A stretch of DNA of 64,000 bases from Variovorax sp. 770b2 (GCF_900115685.1 NZ_FOXJ01000009.1:62001-126000); one strand, 5' to 3'; shown: positions 1 through 9,761, counted from the first letter of the stretch. A program made the numbers and translations. The notes: generated by a model not told the origin, from the sequence alone.

Positions 1-69
1 GACGCCTGGCGGGAGGGCGTCGAGGCCCAGATCGCTCAGGCGGCACAACGCCTTTCGCTCCAGCGCTGA
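1..69 (+). CDS. 3' end of an upstream gene (partial)
   Basis: The first 22 codons of the window are open in frame 1 and end in TGA at 67-69. The residues are charged and alanine-rich and could be the C-terminal helix of a soluble protein. The gene lies 33 bp upstream of the transporter receptor and on the same strand, so it may share its operon. Too little is present to name a family. Confidence 0.55.
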   Translation, partial: DAWREGVEAQIAQAAQRLSLQR

Positions 70-102
70 ACACGATCCCTTCACTTCAATCGAGGAAGCA
101 CC

Positions 103-1329
103 ATGAAACCCGGCATCTGCAAATTGACGCTCGCTGTGGCCTCTGCCGCGGCGTTCCCTGCCTTCGGCCAGATCTCCGACGGGGTCGTCCGATTGGGTGT
201 CATCAACGATCAGTCGGGACCCTACGCCGCGTTGACCGGGCCCGGCTCCGCGCTCGCCGTGCAGATGGCGGTGGAAGACATGAAGCCGCAACTCGGCGCG
301 ATCAAGGTGGAGGTGCTGGTGGCCGACCATCAGAACAAGCCGGACATCGGCTTGACGATCGTGAAGCGTTGGTTCGATGTGGACAAGGTGGATGCGGTCC
401 TGGACATCGCAAATTCCGCCGTGGCGCTGGGCGTTCAATCGGTCATCAAGGAGAAGAACAAGATCGCCCTGTACGGCATCGTCGGCACGACCGAGCTGAC
501 GGGCAAGCAATGCGCGAAGACCGGCTTCTCCTGGGTGCACGATGCCTATGCGCTGGTGTCCGGCCCGGTCAAGGCGTTGTCCAAGAGCGGGCTCGACACT
601 TGGTACTTCGTCGGCGCCGACTTCGCGTTCGGCAAGAACATGGTGCAGGAAGCCAAGACGCTTGTGGCGGCCAGCGGCGGCAAGACCCTGGGCGAGGCCT
701 TCCATCCCATGGGGACCTCGGACTACAGCTCGTACCTGCTGCAGGCCCAGAGCTCGGGCGCGAAGGTCGTCGCATTCGCCAACGGTGGCGGCCAGCTGGT
801 GAACTCCATGAAGCAATGGAAGGAGTTCGGCATGCAGGACGGCAAGCAACGGCCGGTCGCGACGTTGCTGTCCGTAGCCGACGTGCATGCGGCGGGAATC
901 GACGTGATGCAGGGCCTGTCGGCCACCACCGCGTGGTACTGGGATCTGAACGAAGAGACCCGCGCATTCTCGCGACGCTTCTTTGACCGCTTCAAGGCGA
1001 TGCCGACCGAGTCGCAGGCCGGGATGTACTCGGCCACCAGCCACTACCTCAAGGCCGTCGTCGCAACCAAGACCGACGCCACGGAAGCGGTGGCGGCGAA
1101 GATGCGCAGCACGCCTGTGAACGACATGTTCGCCAAAAACGCGCTGCTGCGCGAAGACGGAAAGCTGGCGCACGACTTCCTACTGGTCACGGTCAAGACG
1201 AAGGCCGAATCCAAGGCGCCTTGGGACTACTACAAGGTCAACGGCGTGGTCTCCGCCAACGATGCGTTCACGCCCTTGAGCGCGAGCGATTGTCCGTTGG
1301 TCGCCAGCGCCGCTAGCAAAGCCAGGTGA
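103..1329 (+). CDS. Branched-chain amino acid-type ABC transporter substrate-binding protein
   Basis: This 408-residue protein is a periplasmic receptor of the Peripla_BP_6 (LivJ/LivK) family. Residues 1-23 form a signal peptide ending in a likely Ala-Phe-Gly-Gln cleavage region. The mature part begins with the family pattern GVVRLGVINDQSGPYA and contains two alternating alpha/beta lobes (FVGADFAFGKNM, SAATWYWD-type strands). An AGGAAG ribosome site precedes the ATG at 103. It is followed with a 1-base stop/start overlap by the LivG-type ATPase, so receptor, ATPases and permease are one transcription unit. In this family the ligand can be a branched-chain amino acid, amide or aromatic acid; the sequence does not decide which. 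Confidence 0.9.
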   Translation: MKPGICKLTLAVASAAAFPAFGQISDGVVRLGVINDQSGPYAALTGPGSALAVQMAVEDMKPQLGAIKVEVLVADHQNKPDIGLTIVKRWFDVDKVDAVLDIANSAVALGVQSVIKEKNKIALYGIVGTTELTGKQCAKTGFSWVHDAYALVSGPVKALSKSGLDTWYFVGADFAFGKNMVQEAKTLVAASGGKTLGEAFHPMGTSDYSSYLLQAQSSGAKVVAFANGGGQLVNSMKQWKEFGMQDGKQRPVATLLSVADVHAAGIDVMQGLSATTAWYWDLNEETRAFSRRFFDRFKAMPTESQAGMYSATSHYLKAVVATKTDATEAVAAKMRSTPVNDMFAKNALLREDGKLAHDFLLVTVKTKAESKAPWDYYKVNGVVSANDAFTPLSASDCPLVASAASKAR

Positions 1330-2090
1330 TGGGGTCTGCCATCGCGGGCGCTCCCGCCCTGCTCACTGCGCGTGGCCTCACGCGCAGCTTCTCGGGCTTT
1401 ACGGCGGTCAGGAATGTCGACCTGACGGTTCGCCCGAACACGGTACATTCAGTGATCGGACCCAACGGCGCGGGAAAGAGCACGCTGTTCAATCTGCTCA
1501 CCCGTTTTCTGGAGCCCCATGCCGGCAGCATCCTCTACAAGGACGTAGACGTCACGCGCATGCCGCCCGCGCAGCTGGCCCGGCAAGGGGTCGTGCGTTC
1601 GTTCCAAATCTCGGCCGTCTTTCCGCATCTGACCGTGGCGCAAAATGTGGCCGTGCCCCTGCAGCGGCTGTCGGGGCTGCAGAAAGTTTTCTGGCGTTCG
1701 ACCGCGTGTCTGAGCGAACTCGATGACCGGGTGCATGCGTTGCTGCTCCAATTCGGCCTCGGTGAATGGGCTCACGTCGCGGCGGGGGCGCTGCCCTATG
1801 GGCGCAAGCGGGCACTGGAGCTGGCGACGACCTTCGCGCTGGAGCCGGAGCTGGTGCTGCTGGACGAACCGATGGCGGGCCTCGGCATCGAAGACGTGGC
1901 CCGGGTCGCCGATCTTATTGCCGGCCTTGCAAACGAGAAGACCATCGTCATGGTCGAGCACAACCTGAAGGTCGTCGAGCGGCTCTCGGACACCGTCACC
2001 GTGCTTTGCCGCGGCGAAGTCCTCGCAGAGGGTCCCTATGAAGAAGTCGCCGTCGATGCGCGCGTCCTCGAAGCCTACATCGGCCATTGA
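1329..2090 (+). CDS. livG: ABC transporter ATP-binding protein, LivG type
   Basis: The 253-residue protein is a cytoplasmic ATPase that powers the branched-chain-type importer. Walker A (GPNGAGKST) is near residue 40, the Q-loop follows at VVRSFQISAVF, and Walker B is VLLDEPMAG. The ABC signature is unusual: LPYGRKRALELA replaces the common LSGGQQ, which is normal for LivG proteins. The ATG at 1329 overlaps the stop of the receptor gene (TGATG); a GTG codon lies one triplet upstream. The C-terminus (VLEAYIGH) is the usual LivG ending. Its partner is the LivF-type ATPase immediately downstream. Confidence 0.9.
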   Translation: MGSAIAGAPALLTARGLTRSFSGFTAVRNVDLTVRPNTVHSVIGPNGAGKSTLFNLLTRFLEPHAGSILYKDVDVTRMPPAQLARQGVVRSFQISAVFPHLTVAQNVAVPLQRLSGLQKVFWRSTACLSELDDRVHALLLQFGLGEWAHVAAGALPYGRKRALELATTFALEPELVLLDEPMAGLGIEDVARVADLIAGLANEKTIVMVEHNLKVVERLSDTVTVLCRGEVLAEGPYEEVAVDARVLEAYIGH

Positions 2091-2092
2091 CC

Positions 2093-2803
<711 letters not shown>

Positions 2804-2804
2804 C

Positions 2805-4730
2805 ATGCTCGAATCGCTGGGACTGCTGTCCCCCGCCCTGTTCGGACAGCTCCTGCTCGGGCTGATCAACGGCTCCTTCTACGCCATGATGAGCCTGGGG
2901 CTCGCCATCATTTTCGGGTTGTTGAACGTCGTCAACTTTATGCACGGCGCGCAGTACATGATGGGTGCGTTCACCGCATGGATGCTGCTGCAGTGGCTTG
3001 GCATCGACTACGGCTTCGCGCTGGTGTTGGCACCGCTCATCGTCGGCGTGAGCGGCATCCTGCTGGAGCGGCTCTTCGTGCGCCGGCTCTATCACCTGGA
3101 CCACGTCTACGGGCTGCTGCTGACCTTCGGGCTCACGCTCATAGTCGAAGGCCTCTACCGAAAGTCTTTCGGGTCGGCCGGCTTGCCCTATGCGAACCCC
3201 ATGCCCGGTGGCTTCCGGACGGCCCTGGGGTACCTGCCTTACTACCGACTGTGGGCCCTGTCCGCTTCGCTGGTGGTGTGCATCGCCACCTGGTACATGG
3301 TGGAGAAGACGAAGCTTGGCGCGTATCTGCGTGCCGCGATCGAGCGTCCCGACCTGGTGCGCGGCTTTGGCATCAAGGTGCCGCGGATGGTGACGCTGGT
3401 CTATGGGTTCGGTGTGGGGCTGGCCGGGCTAGCCGGCGTGTTCGCCGCGCCGATCTACAACGTCAGTCCGACGATGGGCTCCAACCTGATCATCGTGATC
3501 TTCGCGGTGGTGGTGATCGGCGGAATGGGCTCAATCAAGGGCGCAATCATCACCGGGTACCTGCTGGGCCTGGCGGAAGGCCTGATGCGCTATTACTACC
3601 CACCTCTGTCCGATACTGTCGTCTTCATCATCATGGCCGCAGTGCTGCTCATCAAGCCTGCAGGACTGTTCGGCAAGGGCGTCATCAGCCAGCACGTGGC
3701 CGTCGCTATGGAGAGCCGCGCCGGCGTCGCGCCGAGGAAGATGCGTGCGGGCCTGAGTTGGGTGCTTCTGTTCCTGTCCGTGGCCGCCCTCGTCATCGCG
3801 CCCTTCGTGATGTACCCGGTGTTCCTGATCAAAGTTCTGTGCTTCGCGGTCGCCGCCAGTGCGGTCAACCTCCTGCTGGGTTACATGGGGATGCTGTCGT
3901 TCGGCCATGCCATGTTCTTCGGCTTCTCGGCCTATGTGGCGGGACACTTGGCCAAGGTGGGGGGCGCGTCGCCCGAGTTGGCCATCCTGGGCGCGACCCT
4001 CGCATCGGTCGTGCTCAGCAGTGTCGTCGGCCTCATCGCTATTCGCCTGCAGGGAATCTACTTCGCGATGTCTACCCTCGCTCTGGCCCAGATGGTGTAC
4101 TTCTTCTGCCTCCAGGTTCCGTTTACGAACGGCGAGGATGGCATCCAGAACATCCCACGCGGCATGGCCTTCGGCGTATGGGACTTGAAGAGCGACCTCT
4201 CTGCTTACTTCTTCGTGCTGCTGATCTGCGGCGCCGCCATTCTGGCAGTTGCACGGCTGGTGCATTCACCCTATGGCCGCATCGTCGCTGCAGTGCGTGA
4301 CAGCGAACCCCGTGCGATCTCGCTCGGCTACAACGCCAATCGCTACAAGTTCGCGGTCTTCGTGTTCTCGGCGGGCATCACCGGGCTCGCGGGTGCGACC
4401 AAGGCCATCGCGGTGCAGATCGCCACGCTCACTGACGTGAGCTGGCACATGTCCGGCGAGTTTCTGCTGATGACACTGGTCGGCGGCCTGGGCACCATCA
4501 CGGGCCCGATCTTCGGCGCGCTGGCCCTCATCAGCATGGAGACCTACATGTCCGAATTGCGGGACTGGGTCACCGTGGCACAGGGCGCGGTGTTCTTCGT
4601 GGTGGTGCTCGCCTTCCGGGAAGGCATCATCGGGAGCCTGTCCAGCATCTGGCGTAAGAGGGCGGTGGCGCGAGACGACGTGGCCCCCAAGCTCGAACCA
4701 TCCGACGGACAGACAGCGCCACGCTACTAG
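2805..4730 (+). CDS. Fused branched-chain amino acid-type ABC permease (LivH-LivM)
   Basis: This 641-residue membrane protein joins both permease subunits of the importer in one chain. Residues 1 to about 300 match LivH (LINGSFYAMMSLGLAIIFG near the start, GGMGSIKGAIITGYLLG late). After a short hydrophilic linker rich in Arg/Lys (about 302-320) the LivM half follows (LLLGYMGMLSFGHAMFFG, then LVGGLGTITGPIFGA). Each half has about eight hydrophobic segments. The start at 2805 begins the conserved N-terminus; an upstream ATG at 2766 would run into livF and is unlikely. Fused LivHM permeases are known in Burkholderiales but are less common than separate genes. Confidence 0.9.
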   Translation: MLESLGLLSPALFGQLLLGLINGSFYAMMSLGLAIIFGLLNVVNFMHGAQYMMGAFTAWMLLQWLGIDYGFALVLAPLIVGVSGILLERLFVRRLYHLDHVYGLLLTFGLTLIVEGLYRKSFGSAGLPYANPMPGGFRTALGYLPYYRLWALSASLVVCIATWYMVEKTKLGAYLRAAIERPDLVRGFGIKVPRMVTLVYGFGVGLAGLAGVFAAPIYNVSPTMGSNLIIVIFAVVVIGGMGSIKGAIITGYLLGLAEGLMRYYYPPLSDTVVFIIMAAVLLIKPAGLFGKGVISQHVAVAMESRAGVAPRKMRAGLSWVLLFLSVAALVIAPFVMYPVFLIKVLCFAVAASAVNLLLGYMGMLSFGHAMFFGFSAYVAGHLAKVGGASPELAILGATLASVVLSSVVGLIAIRLQGIYFAMSTLALAQMVYFFCLQVPFTNGEDGIQNIPRGMAFGVWDLKSDLSAYFFVLLICGAAILAVARLVHSPYGRIVAAVRDSEPRAISLGYNANRYKFAVFVFSAGITGLAGATKAIAVQIATLTDVSWHMSGEFLLMTLVGGLGTITGPIFGALALISMETYMSELRDWVTVAQGAVFFVVVLAFREGIIGSLSSIWRKRAVARDDVAPKLEPSDGQTAPRY

Positions 4731-4799
4731 TGTTGAATCTGTGGGAGCTTCGTAAGCGCGTGGTGATCGCGTCTTGACGGCAGTCGCAGATCAGGCTGG

Positions 4800-5340
4800 C
4801 GACAACACCCAGCGATGCGGCAGCAGTTCGACGAAGACTGGCTGGCAAGTCTTATATAGACGTACAGCATTGCGACGGATGCATCCCGCGTCACGCCCAT
4901 GATCTCGCTCACCGGTATGCCAGCCGTCGCGCGGACTCCTTAAGCATTCCCGATCGGAGCAAATATGCAGCTACAGTCCAGAAATCTCGTTCTCTTCGCA
5001 GCCCGGACAGCAGCCCGGACCATTTGGGCCACGGCCTGCGGCGTAAGGCCCCTTTTTCACACGTCAGATAGTCGTGACAGCTCACCTGTCTAAAGAGAAG
5101 CCCAGCAGTGATGCCTACTAACTGCAACCACTCATGCAGTGCTAGCACGGGGCATCTGTCCTTCGACTTGGCCATCGGCGCAAACGCCGTCTGCGCGACC
5201 CATCGTCCCCCCCTGTCCGCGCGGCAAAGCGCTGCCGGTTCGACCATCGGCCGCGCCCTTGCGAGCAACCGAAGATTCATGAAGGCCGAAGACGTCAGTG
5301 TCGCAACGGAGCCAGTACCAACGCGAAAGATGGCGTTCTG
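4800..5340 (-). pseudogene. Tyrosine recombinase (phage-type integrase) remnant
   Basis: Three minus-strand reading frames each carry a piece of a site-specific tyrosine integrase. Around 5110-5190 one reads CPVLALHEWLQLVGITAGLLFRQ, shown here only as a description of the block before the active site. A second frame near 5000-5060 reads GLTPQAVAQMVRAAVRAA. A third near 4840-4905 reads SEIMGVTRDASVAMLYVYIR, the block that holds the conserved region before the catalytic tyrosine. Frameshifts and stops join them, so no functional protein is possible. The rest of 4731-5410 holds nothing else recognisable. The wreck lies directly 3' of a truncated leuA and could mark an old integration. Confidence 0.6.
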
Positions 5341-5410
5341 AATGACTATCGACAAAGAACTTGAGCAACTACAAGAGCCGAAGCAACGCTTCAGCCTCAT
5401 GTTCAGCGGC

Positions 5411-6589
5411 CTACACCTGGGGTTGGATATCTAACGCGGCTGGGTTAACGAGCATTCGGAGGTCTTCGTCCGTAATCTCGACCTTTCCATCAGCTAGCTG
5501 TTTGAAACGAAGGAAAGCGGCGTTTAGATCCGCTTCGCTTTGCATGGTTATACCCAGATCCTGGAGACGCTGCGTGAAGGCACTGCGACCACTGAGTTTG
5601 CCAAGCACGATTCTGTTCGCAGCCCAGCCTACGTCTTCGGCTCGCATGATCTCGTAGGTGTCGCGCGCCTTGAGCACGCCATCCTGGTGAATGCCAGAGG
5701 CGTGTGCGAAGGCGTTGGCACCCACGATGGCTTTGTTTGGCTGCACCGCGAAACCGGTGGTCTGGCTCACTAGGCGGCTGGCGGCGACCAAGTGCTGAGT
5801 GTCGATACTGAGATCGAGTCCGAAATAATCCCGGCGGGTTTTTACCGCCATGACCATTTCTTCGAGCGAGCAGTTCCCTGCGCGCTCGCCCAGCCCGTTG
5901 ATCGTGCACTCCACCTGGCGCGCGCCGCCGATCTTCACGCCGGCCAGGGAGTTCGCCACGGCCATGCCTAGATCGTTGTGACAGTGAACGGACCAAATCG
6001 CCTTGTCGCTGTTAGGAATCCGTTCGCGAAGCGTCTTGATGAAACTGCCGTAGAGCTCCGGGATGGCGTAGCCGACCGTATCGGGTACGTTTATGGTGGT
6101 CGCGCCCTCATGAATCACCGCCTCCAGGACACGGCACAAGAAATCAACGTTGCTACGGTACCCGTCCTCCGGACTGAACTCGACATCGCTCACAAGGTTC
6201 CGGGCGAAGCGCACGGCTTTTTTTGCCTGCTCGCATACCTCATCAGGTGACATGCGCAGCTTTTTCTCCATATGCAGCGGCGAAGTTGCGATAAAGGTGT
6301 GGATTCGGCTGCTGGCCGCTCCCTTCAAAGCCTCTGCGGCACGGGAGATGTCGCGATCATTGGCCCGCGAAAGGCCACAGATGGTCGATTCCTTGATGGT
6401 CCTGGCGATCGCCGCGACGGCTTCAAAATCACCATTGGAACTGGCCGGGAAGCCAGCCTCAATGACGTCGACCCGCAGGCGCTCCAGTTGGCGAGCGATG
6501 AGCAACTTCTCGTCCCTGGTCATAGAAGCACCGGGCGACTGCTCGCCATCGCGCAGAGTGGTGTCGAAAATGATAAGTTTGTCAGCCAT
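5411..6589 (-). CDS. leuA: 2-isopropylmalate synthase lacking the C-terminal regulatory domain
   Basis: The enzyme condenses acetyl-CoA with 2-oxoisovalerate, the first committed step of leucine synthesis. Residues 9-16 hold TTLRDGEQ with the metal/substrate residues, and HCHNDLGMA near residue 203 supplies metal-binding histidines; GANAFAHASGIHQDG is also intact. The chain is 392 residues, whereas standard bacterial LeuA is about 510-570. The homology ends just after the catalytic and first subdomain region (ITDEDLRMLV), so the leucine-binding LeuA dimer domain is absent. An AAGGA site lies 10 bases before the ATG. The protein may be catalytic but not leucine-inhibited, or impaired; the subdomain needed for activity appears mostly retained. 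Confidence 0.88.
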   Translation of the reverse strand: MADKLIIFDTTLRDGEQSPGASMTRDEKLLIARQLERLRVDVIEAGFPASSNGDFEAVAAIARTIKESTICGLSRANDRDISRAAEALKGAASSRIHTFIATSPLHMEKKLRMSPDEVCEQAKKAVRFARNLVSDVEFSPEDGYRSNVDFLCRVLEAVIHEGATTINVPDTVGYAIPELYGSFIKTLRERIPNSDKAIWSVHCHNDLGMAVANSLAGVKIGGARQVECTINGLGERAGNCSLEEMVMAVKTRRDYFGLDLSIDTQHLVAASRLVSQTTGFAVQPNKAIVGANAFAHASGIHQDGVLKARDTYEIMRAEDVGWAANRIVLGKLSGRSAFTQRLQDLGITMQSEADLNAAFLRFKQLADGKVEITDEDLRMLVNPAALDIQPQV

Positions 6590-7057
6590 GTAGTTTGTTC
6601 CTTGATCTGGTCGTAGTGGCAGTCACATTTCCGAAACCTTGGCCGGGTTGCTTTTGTCCACACCGCAATTCTTCCCCTATTCATCTAGATTGAGCTTCAG
6701 AATTTCAACCTAACCGGAGGCCTTTGCAGGAGGATCTTTGGATAAATGGTCACTACTCGGAATATTTTTCGAGGACTGGGCGTCAGGAGGAATTGACCTT
6801 GACTCAATGTCACTGTGGCTTGGTTGATTGAACGTCAGTACAGGGACCGCCCGAAAGCCGCAGCCACGCTAGTGGGACCGGATAAGGACGGTGGCAAAGC
6901 CCGCAGCCCTGGACAGCGGCCCGTGCGCGCTATGCGTTGGTCAATGGGCGACCCCGAAGGCAGACGTCGATTGGCACACCCGGCAACCAGCGCAGAACTG
7001 GCCCCGCGCCGCCCAAGCGGCGCTCCCTTGACGCCGCTGCGAAGCACGCGCATCCAC
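6590..7057. other. Non-coding stretch upstream of leuA
   Basis: This 468-base stretch should contain the leuA promoter on the minus strand, near 6600-6720. I see no convincing gene; the open frames present have skewed, arginine-rich compositions typical of shadow frames. No clear terminator or attenuator leader with a run of leucine codons was found by eye. Confidence 0.4.
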
Positions 7058-7483
7058 CTAAACACCAAGACCGCCCAACACAGGGCGGGCGGCATGATCG
7101 ATCACTGCCGTGCAAGCACGGCCACTCGGTTCGATCTCAGAGCCGACAGCAGCGGCCCCTAGTGGCTTTATCCAGCTCTCCAGCCCGTTCGGCCGCCGCA
7201 CGATGTTCTGGACGATCTCCCATTGAAATGGGGACCAATTCTTCGCGAAGTCGAGTTGGGCGGCGCATTGCGCCGCGTTTGTGATCGGGTAAAGCGACGT
7301 GGCAGGCGGTCTGTCGATGCCGCCGTAGGTCAGCTTATATTGAGTATCAGAGAAAGTTTCATGGACCCCTTTCATTCGATCAACGGGCTTTGTTAGTGTC
7401 TCGTGATCCGCTAGACCCAGGTTGACTGGGAACTTCGCCGAGAGAACTATTCCTTCGGCTGGGAGCACTTGGGTGTGGAGCAC
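7058..7483 (-). pseudogene. Fragment of an unknown family shared with the gene at 58966-60108
   Basis: This 141-codon frame holds the block PITNAAQCAAQLDFAKNW, which closely matches PITNAAQCKDQLAFAKNW in the complete protein encoded at 58966-60108. The similarity is also visible in the DNA (around 7233-7275 against 59636-59680). No good start codon or ribosome site is present (first codon would be GTG), and the PIP box of the divergent effector lies inside the frame, so it is probably a remnant. A small functional gene of the same family is possible. Function is unknown. Confidence 0.45.
7434..7458 (+). promoter_or_regulatory. PIP / hrpII box
   Basis: The site reads TTCGC-N15-TTCGG, matching the TTCGB-N15-TTCGB (equivalently TTCG-N16-TTCG) consensus bound by HrpX/HrpB-type AraC activators. 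A -10-like element TACGTT (YANNNT) lies at 7490-7495, 31 bases after the box; the consensus distance is 30-32. The candidate effector gene starts 32 bases further on. Both half-sites and the spacing were read directly. Confidence 0.75.
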
Positions 7484-7527
7484 AACTGCTACGTTCGATC
7501 CTCAGTCCACTTGTAGTTCGCTGAGCC

Positions 7528-8898
7528 ATGGTTGACAGTGTTTCCGGGCGTTCGACCTCGCCGACCATTTCGATGCGGCAGGCGAGCACGCCCAAGCGTG
7601 ACCCCGATGGCGAAGTCGTATCGCCACGCGCAGAGAAACGGCCAGCGCATGCTTTGAGCGATGCGCTCGCTGCGGCGGGCTCGCGGCGTGGCGCAAATGC
7701 CGCGGCCGCGTCGCAGAGCGATCGCCGCGCCGACACCGGAATGTTGCAGGCGTTTTTCGCGCGCGAAGCGGGAGCCGTTGCGACGACCGGAGCGACGTTG
7801 CAGTCCACAGCCGCCGTGCACCGGTCCAGGACCCTCGGCGGTAAGCCACACGCCGCGTCGTCGCTGGCGGATAACCGATTCGTGCACGCGCTCAAGCCCG
7901 TCGCGGCGGCGCCCGAAGCTTTTCCCGCGGCTCAGGCAACGTTGCTGGAACCGCGCGCGCACTTAGACAGCATCCTCTCCGGCGTGCTGCAAGACGATCC
8001 GGCACGGATGGCGCAGATCCAGCAAAAGACACGCGATGCGTTCGCCGCTTTCGCGGCGTCTTCCCATCCGGATCGCGCAGAACTCACAGACGCGCTGATG
8101 GACTATGTCTCGCCGTCGACCGGCTATCACGTGCTAATGAACGCTGCGGCATGCGGCCACCGCAGCATTGACGACTTCGTGCACGCGATGAACCATAAGG
8201 ACTATCGCGGTGCCGACGGCGTCGAGAAGTATTGCGCCGATTTCATCGGCTTCTATCGCTTGGACGGCGATGTGACGGACAGCGACTCCGATTCTGGCGA
8301 CGAGGCGGAAAGATTCACGTCCTTCGATCTTGAGTCGGCCTACGACGACCTCACGGGTAGGACGCGCACGTTGCAGGACTTTCTTAGCGCCCACGCAGTC
8401 GACCTCTCGGGAGTGAAGCTGGTGCATGGCGTGGCCGCAGGAAATTCCGCACCGTATTCGGTGGCCGTGGATCCTCGCAGCTACCTCAAGGCTTTCATCG
8501 AGAAGAGCCCGATCGTTTACGACAGTTTCATTAGCACGACCAGTGACACGGCAACCGCGCTGGCCTTCACAGGCTACAGCAAGTTGCCGGGTGTCCCGGC
8601 GGGCGCCCTCGACCTGTCCGACACGTCGAGCGCGGCGAATGCTCATCGCCGAGCCTTGCTGGACCAATTGTCAAACCCAGCGACGGATCCCAACAAGGCG
8701 GCTATCCTGCTGGTAATGGACTGCGACGATGCTAAGGGCGTATACCTAGGCCCGGAAACGACCGGCCAACGCTTGGATGAGCAGGAACTACTGCTCGGCC
8801 CGAATCACGTCGTTCAACCGCAGAGCCTCGTGTATGGCGACGGCTTCTATGTGCTCTCCGCGAAACTGACAGCAGCTGACGACCGAGGAATCGCTTAA
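7528..8898 (+). CDS. Candidate type III effector with ADP-ribosyltransferase-like domain
   Basis: The 456-residue protein has a long N-terminal half (1 to about 140) rich in Ser, Ala, Arg and Pro and no signal peptide, as in type III effectors. The C-terminal part resembles the R-S-E class of ADP-ribosyltransferases: strand KLVHGVAAG near 297-304, SFISTTSD near 333-340 in place of the STS motif, and DEQELLLGPNHV near 416-427 with a Glu-x-Glu pair. The first motif has His where R-S-E enzymes have Arg, so it may be non-canonical, as in some Xanthomonas XopAI-like effectors. An acidic DSDSDSGDEAE stretch lies near 251-261. The PIP box at 7434 supports HrpX/HrpB-type control. The fold call rests on motifs only. 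Confidence 0.65.
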   Translation: MVDSVSGRSTSPTISMRQASTPKRDPDGEVVSPRAEKRPAHALSDALAAAGSRRGANAAAASQSDRRADTGMLQAFFAREAGAVATTGATLQSTAAVHRSRTLGGKPHAASSLADNRFVHALKPVAAAPEAFPAAQATLLEPRAHLDSILSGVLQDDPARMAQIQQKTRDAFAAFAASSHPDRAELTDALMDYVSPSTGYHVLMNAAACGHRSIDDFVHAMNHKDYRGADGVEKYCADFIGFYRLDGDVTDSDSDSGDEAERFTSFDLESAYDDLTGRTRTLQDFLSAHAVDLSGVKLVHGVAAGNSAPYSVAVDPRSYLKAFIEKSPIVYDSFISTTSDTATALAFTGYSKLPGVPAGALDLSDTSSAANAHRRALLDQLSNPATDPNKAAILLVMDCDDAKGVYLGPETTGQRLDEQELLLGPNHVVQPQSLVYGDGFYVLSAKLTAADDRGIA

Positions 8899-9126
8899 TG
8901 GCGACCCACAGACAGGCATCGACCGATGCCGACTTCATCGCCGATGTGCCCAAAACAGGGACAGGGGTGTCGACTATGGCCGGCTTTGGTTAGCGAGATG
9001 ATGCCGCAGGGGTAGTTGGCTTTCAAGTTTGGTTTGGCCTGCGATGCCTGACGGCGCCTGCTGCCCGAGCGTTCGATCAGGAGGCCCTGAGCTTCTTGCT
9101 TCACTCCGAAAAGGCGTCATGACCAT

Positions 9127-9375
9127 TCATGCTCGGCGACGGATCGGCGCTCGATCACCAATCCAGCTATCGAGCTTGGCCGTCCCCTCCTCCGTGATGC
9201 AGATTACTGTCGCGGCCTGCGACGGGATATACCGTCCGATCGATTCGAGAGCGTGAATCTCCGCTTCGATCAGGCCGGTTGCCTTGAGCACCGACACGAG
9301 CCTGATCTCTTCAGGCGTGTTGACACGCAACGGCAGTTGAACGTGCTTGAGCTTCATCAAGAAATAGAGGGGCAT
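9127..9375 (-). CDS. Small protein of unknown function
   Basis: The 82-residue frame starts with ATG and reads as a normal soluble protein with balanced composition (N-terminus MPLYFLMKLKHVQLPLRV), unlike nearby shadow frames. It has a basic C-terminus (DRAPIRRRA) and no membrane segment. I do not recognise the family. It lies between the effector and another small gene on the same strand and could be an accessory or plasmid-type gene. Confidence 0.45.
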   Translation of the reverse strand: MPLYFLMKLKHVQLPLRVNTPEEIRLVSVLKATGLIEAEIHALESIGRYIPSQAATVICITEEGTAKLDSWIGDRAPIRRRA

Positions 9376-9524
9376 AGATCCCTCTACGCTTCGGGCGGCC
9401 CTAGGGTTTCGCTATAGAGCGGTTAGCGCGACATATCGTGAACAAAGTCACGTTCGCTGCTTACGCGCCCCCGCCCAGCGCACCGTGAGCATCCAGCGAC
9501 CATCTTGAACGACCAGACCGATCC

Positions 9525-9761
9525 TCAGAGCGGATTGATCTCGTCAGCGGGCTCGTCGGTCTCGTAGCACCTGCCGATCGCCCGGTCCAAGCGCTTGAGC
9601 AGAGAAGTGAGAGTTTCGCCCTCGCGGCTGACGAGCATGGCCATCGAGTTGTGGCTGTCAGCCGCTGTCGCCGCTCGTAGCCCCATCGCCTCATCCGTCA
9701 GCAACTCGGCGATGGTGATGCAGTCATGTACCTCGGCGAATGACAGGTCATGCACCGTCAA
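9525..9761 (-). CDS. Small protein of unknown function
   Basis: This frame of up to 78 residues encodes an acidic, helix-rich protein (TIAELLTDEAMGLRAA, then LTSLLKRLDRAIGRC). Composition looks genuine. The first codon of the frame is TTG at 9761; GTG at 9755 is an alternative start. No catalytic motif is seen. It shares orientation with the 9127-9375 gene about 150 bases downstream. The intervening bases hold nothing recognisable. Confidence 0.45.
   Translation of the reverse strand: MTVHDLSFAEVHDCITIAELLTDEAMGLRAATAADSHNSMAMLVSREGETLTSLLKRLDRAIGRCYETDEPADEINPL

Noticed and set aside
9390..9412. Possible third PIP box (TTCGG ... TTCGC)
   Set aside because: The spacer is 13 bases rather than 15, and no gene with effector features follows on the plus strand.
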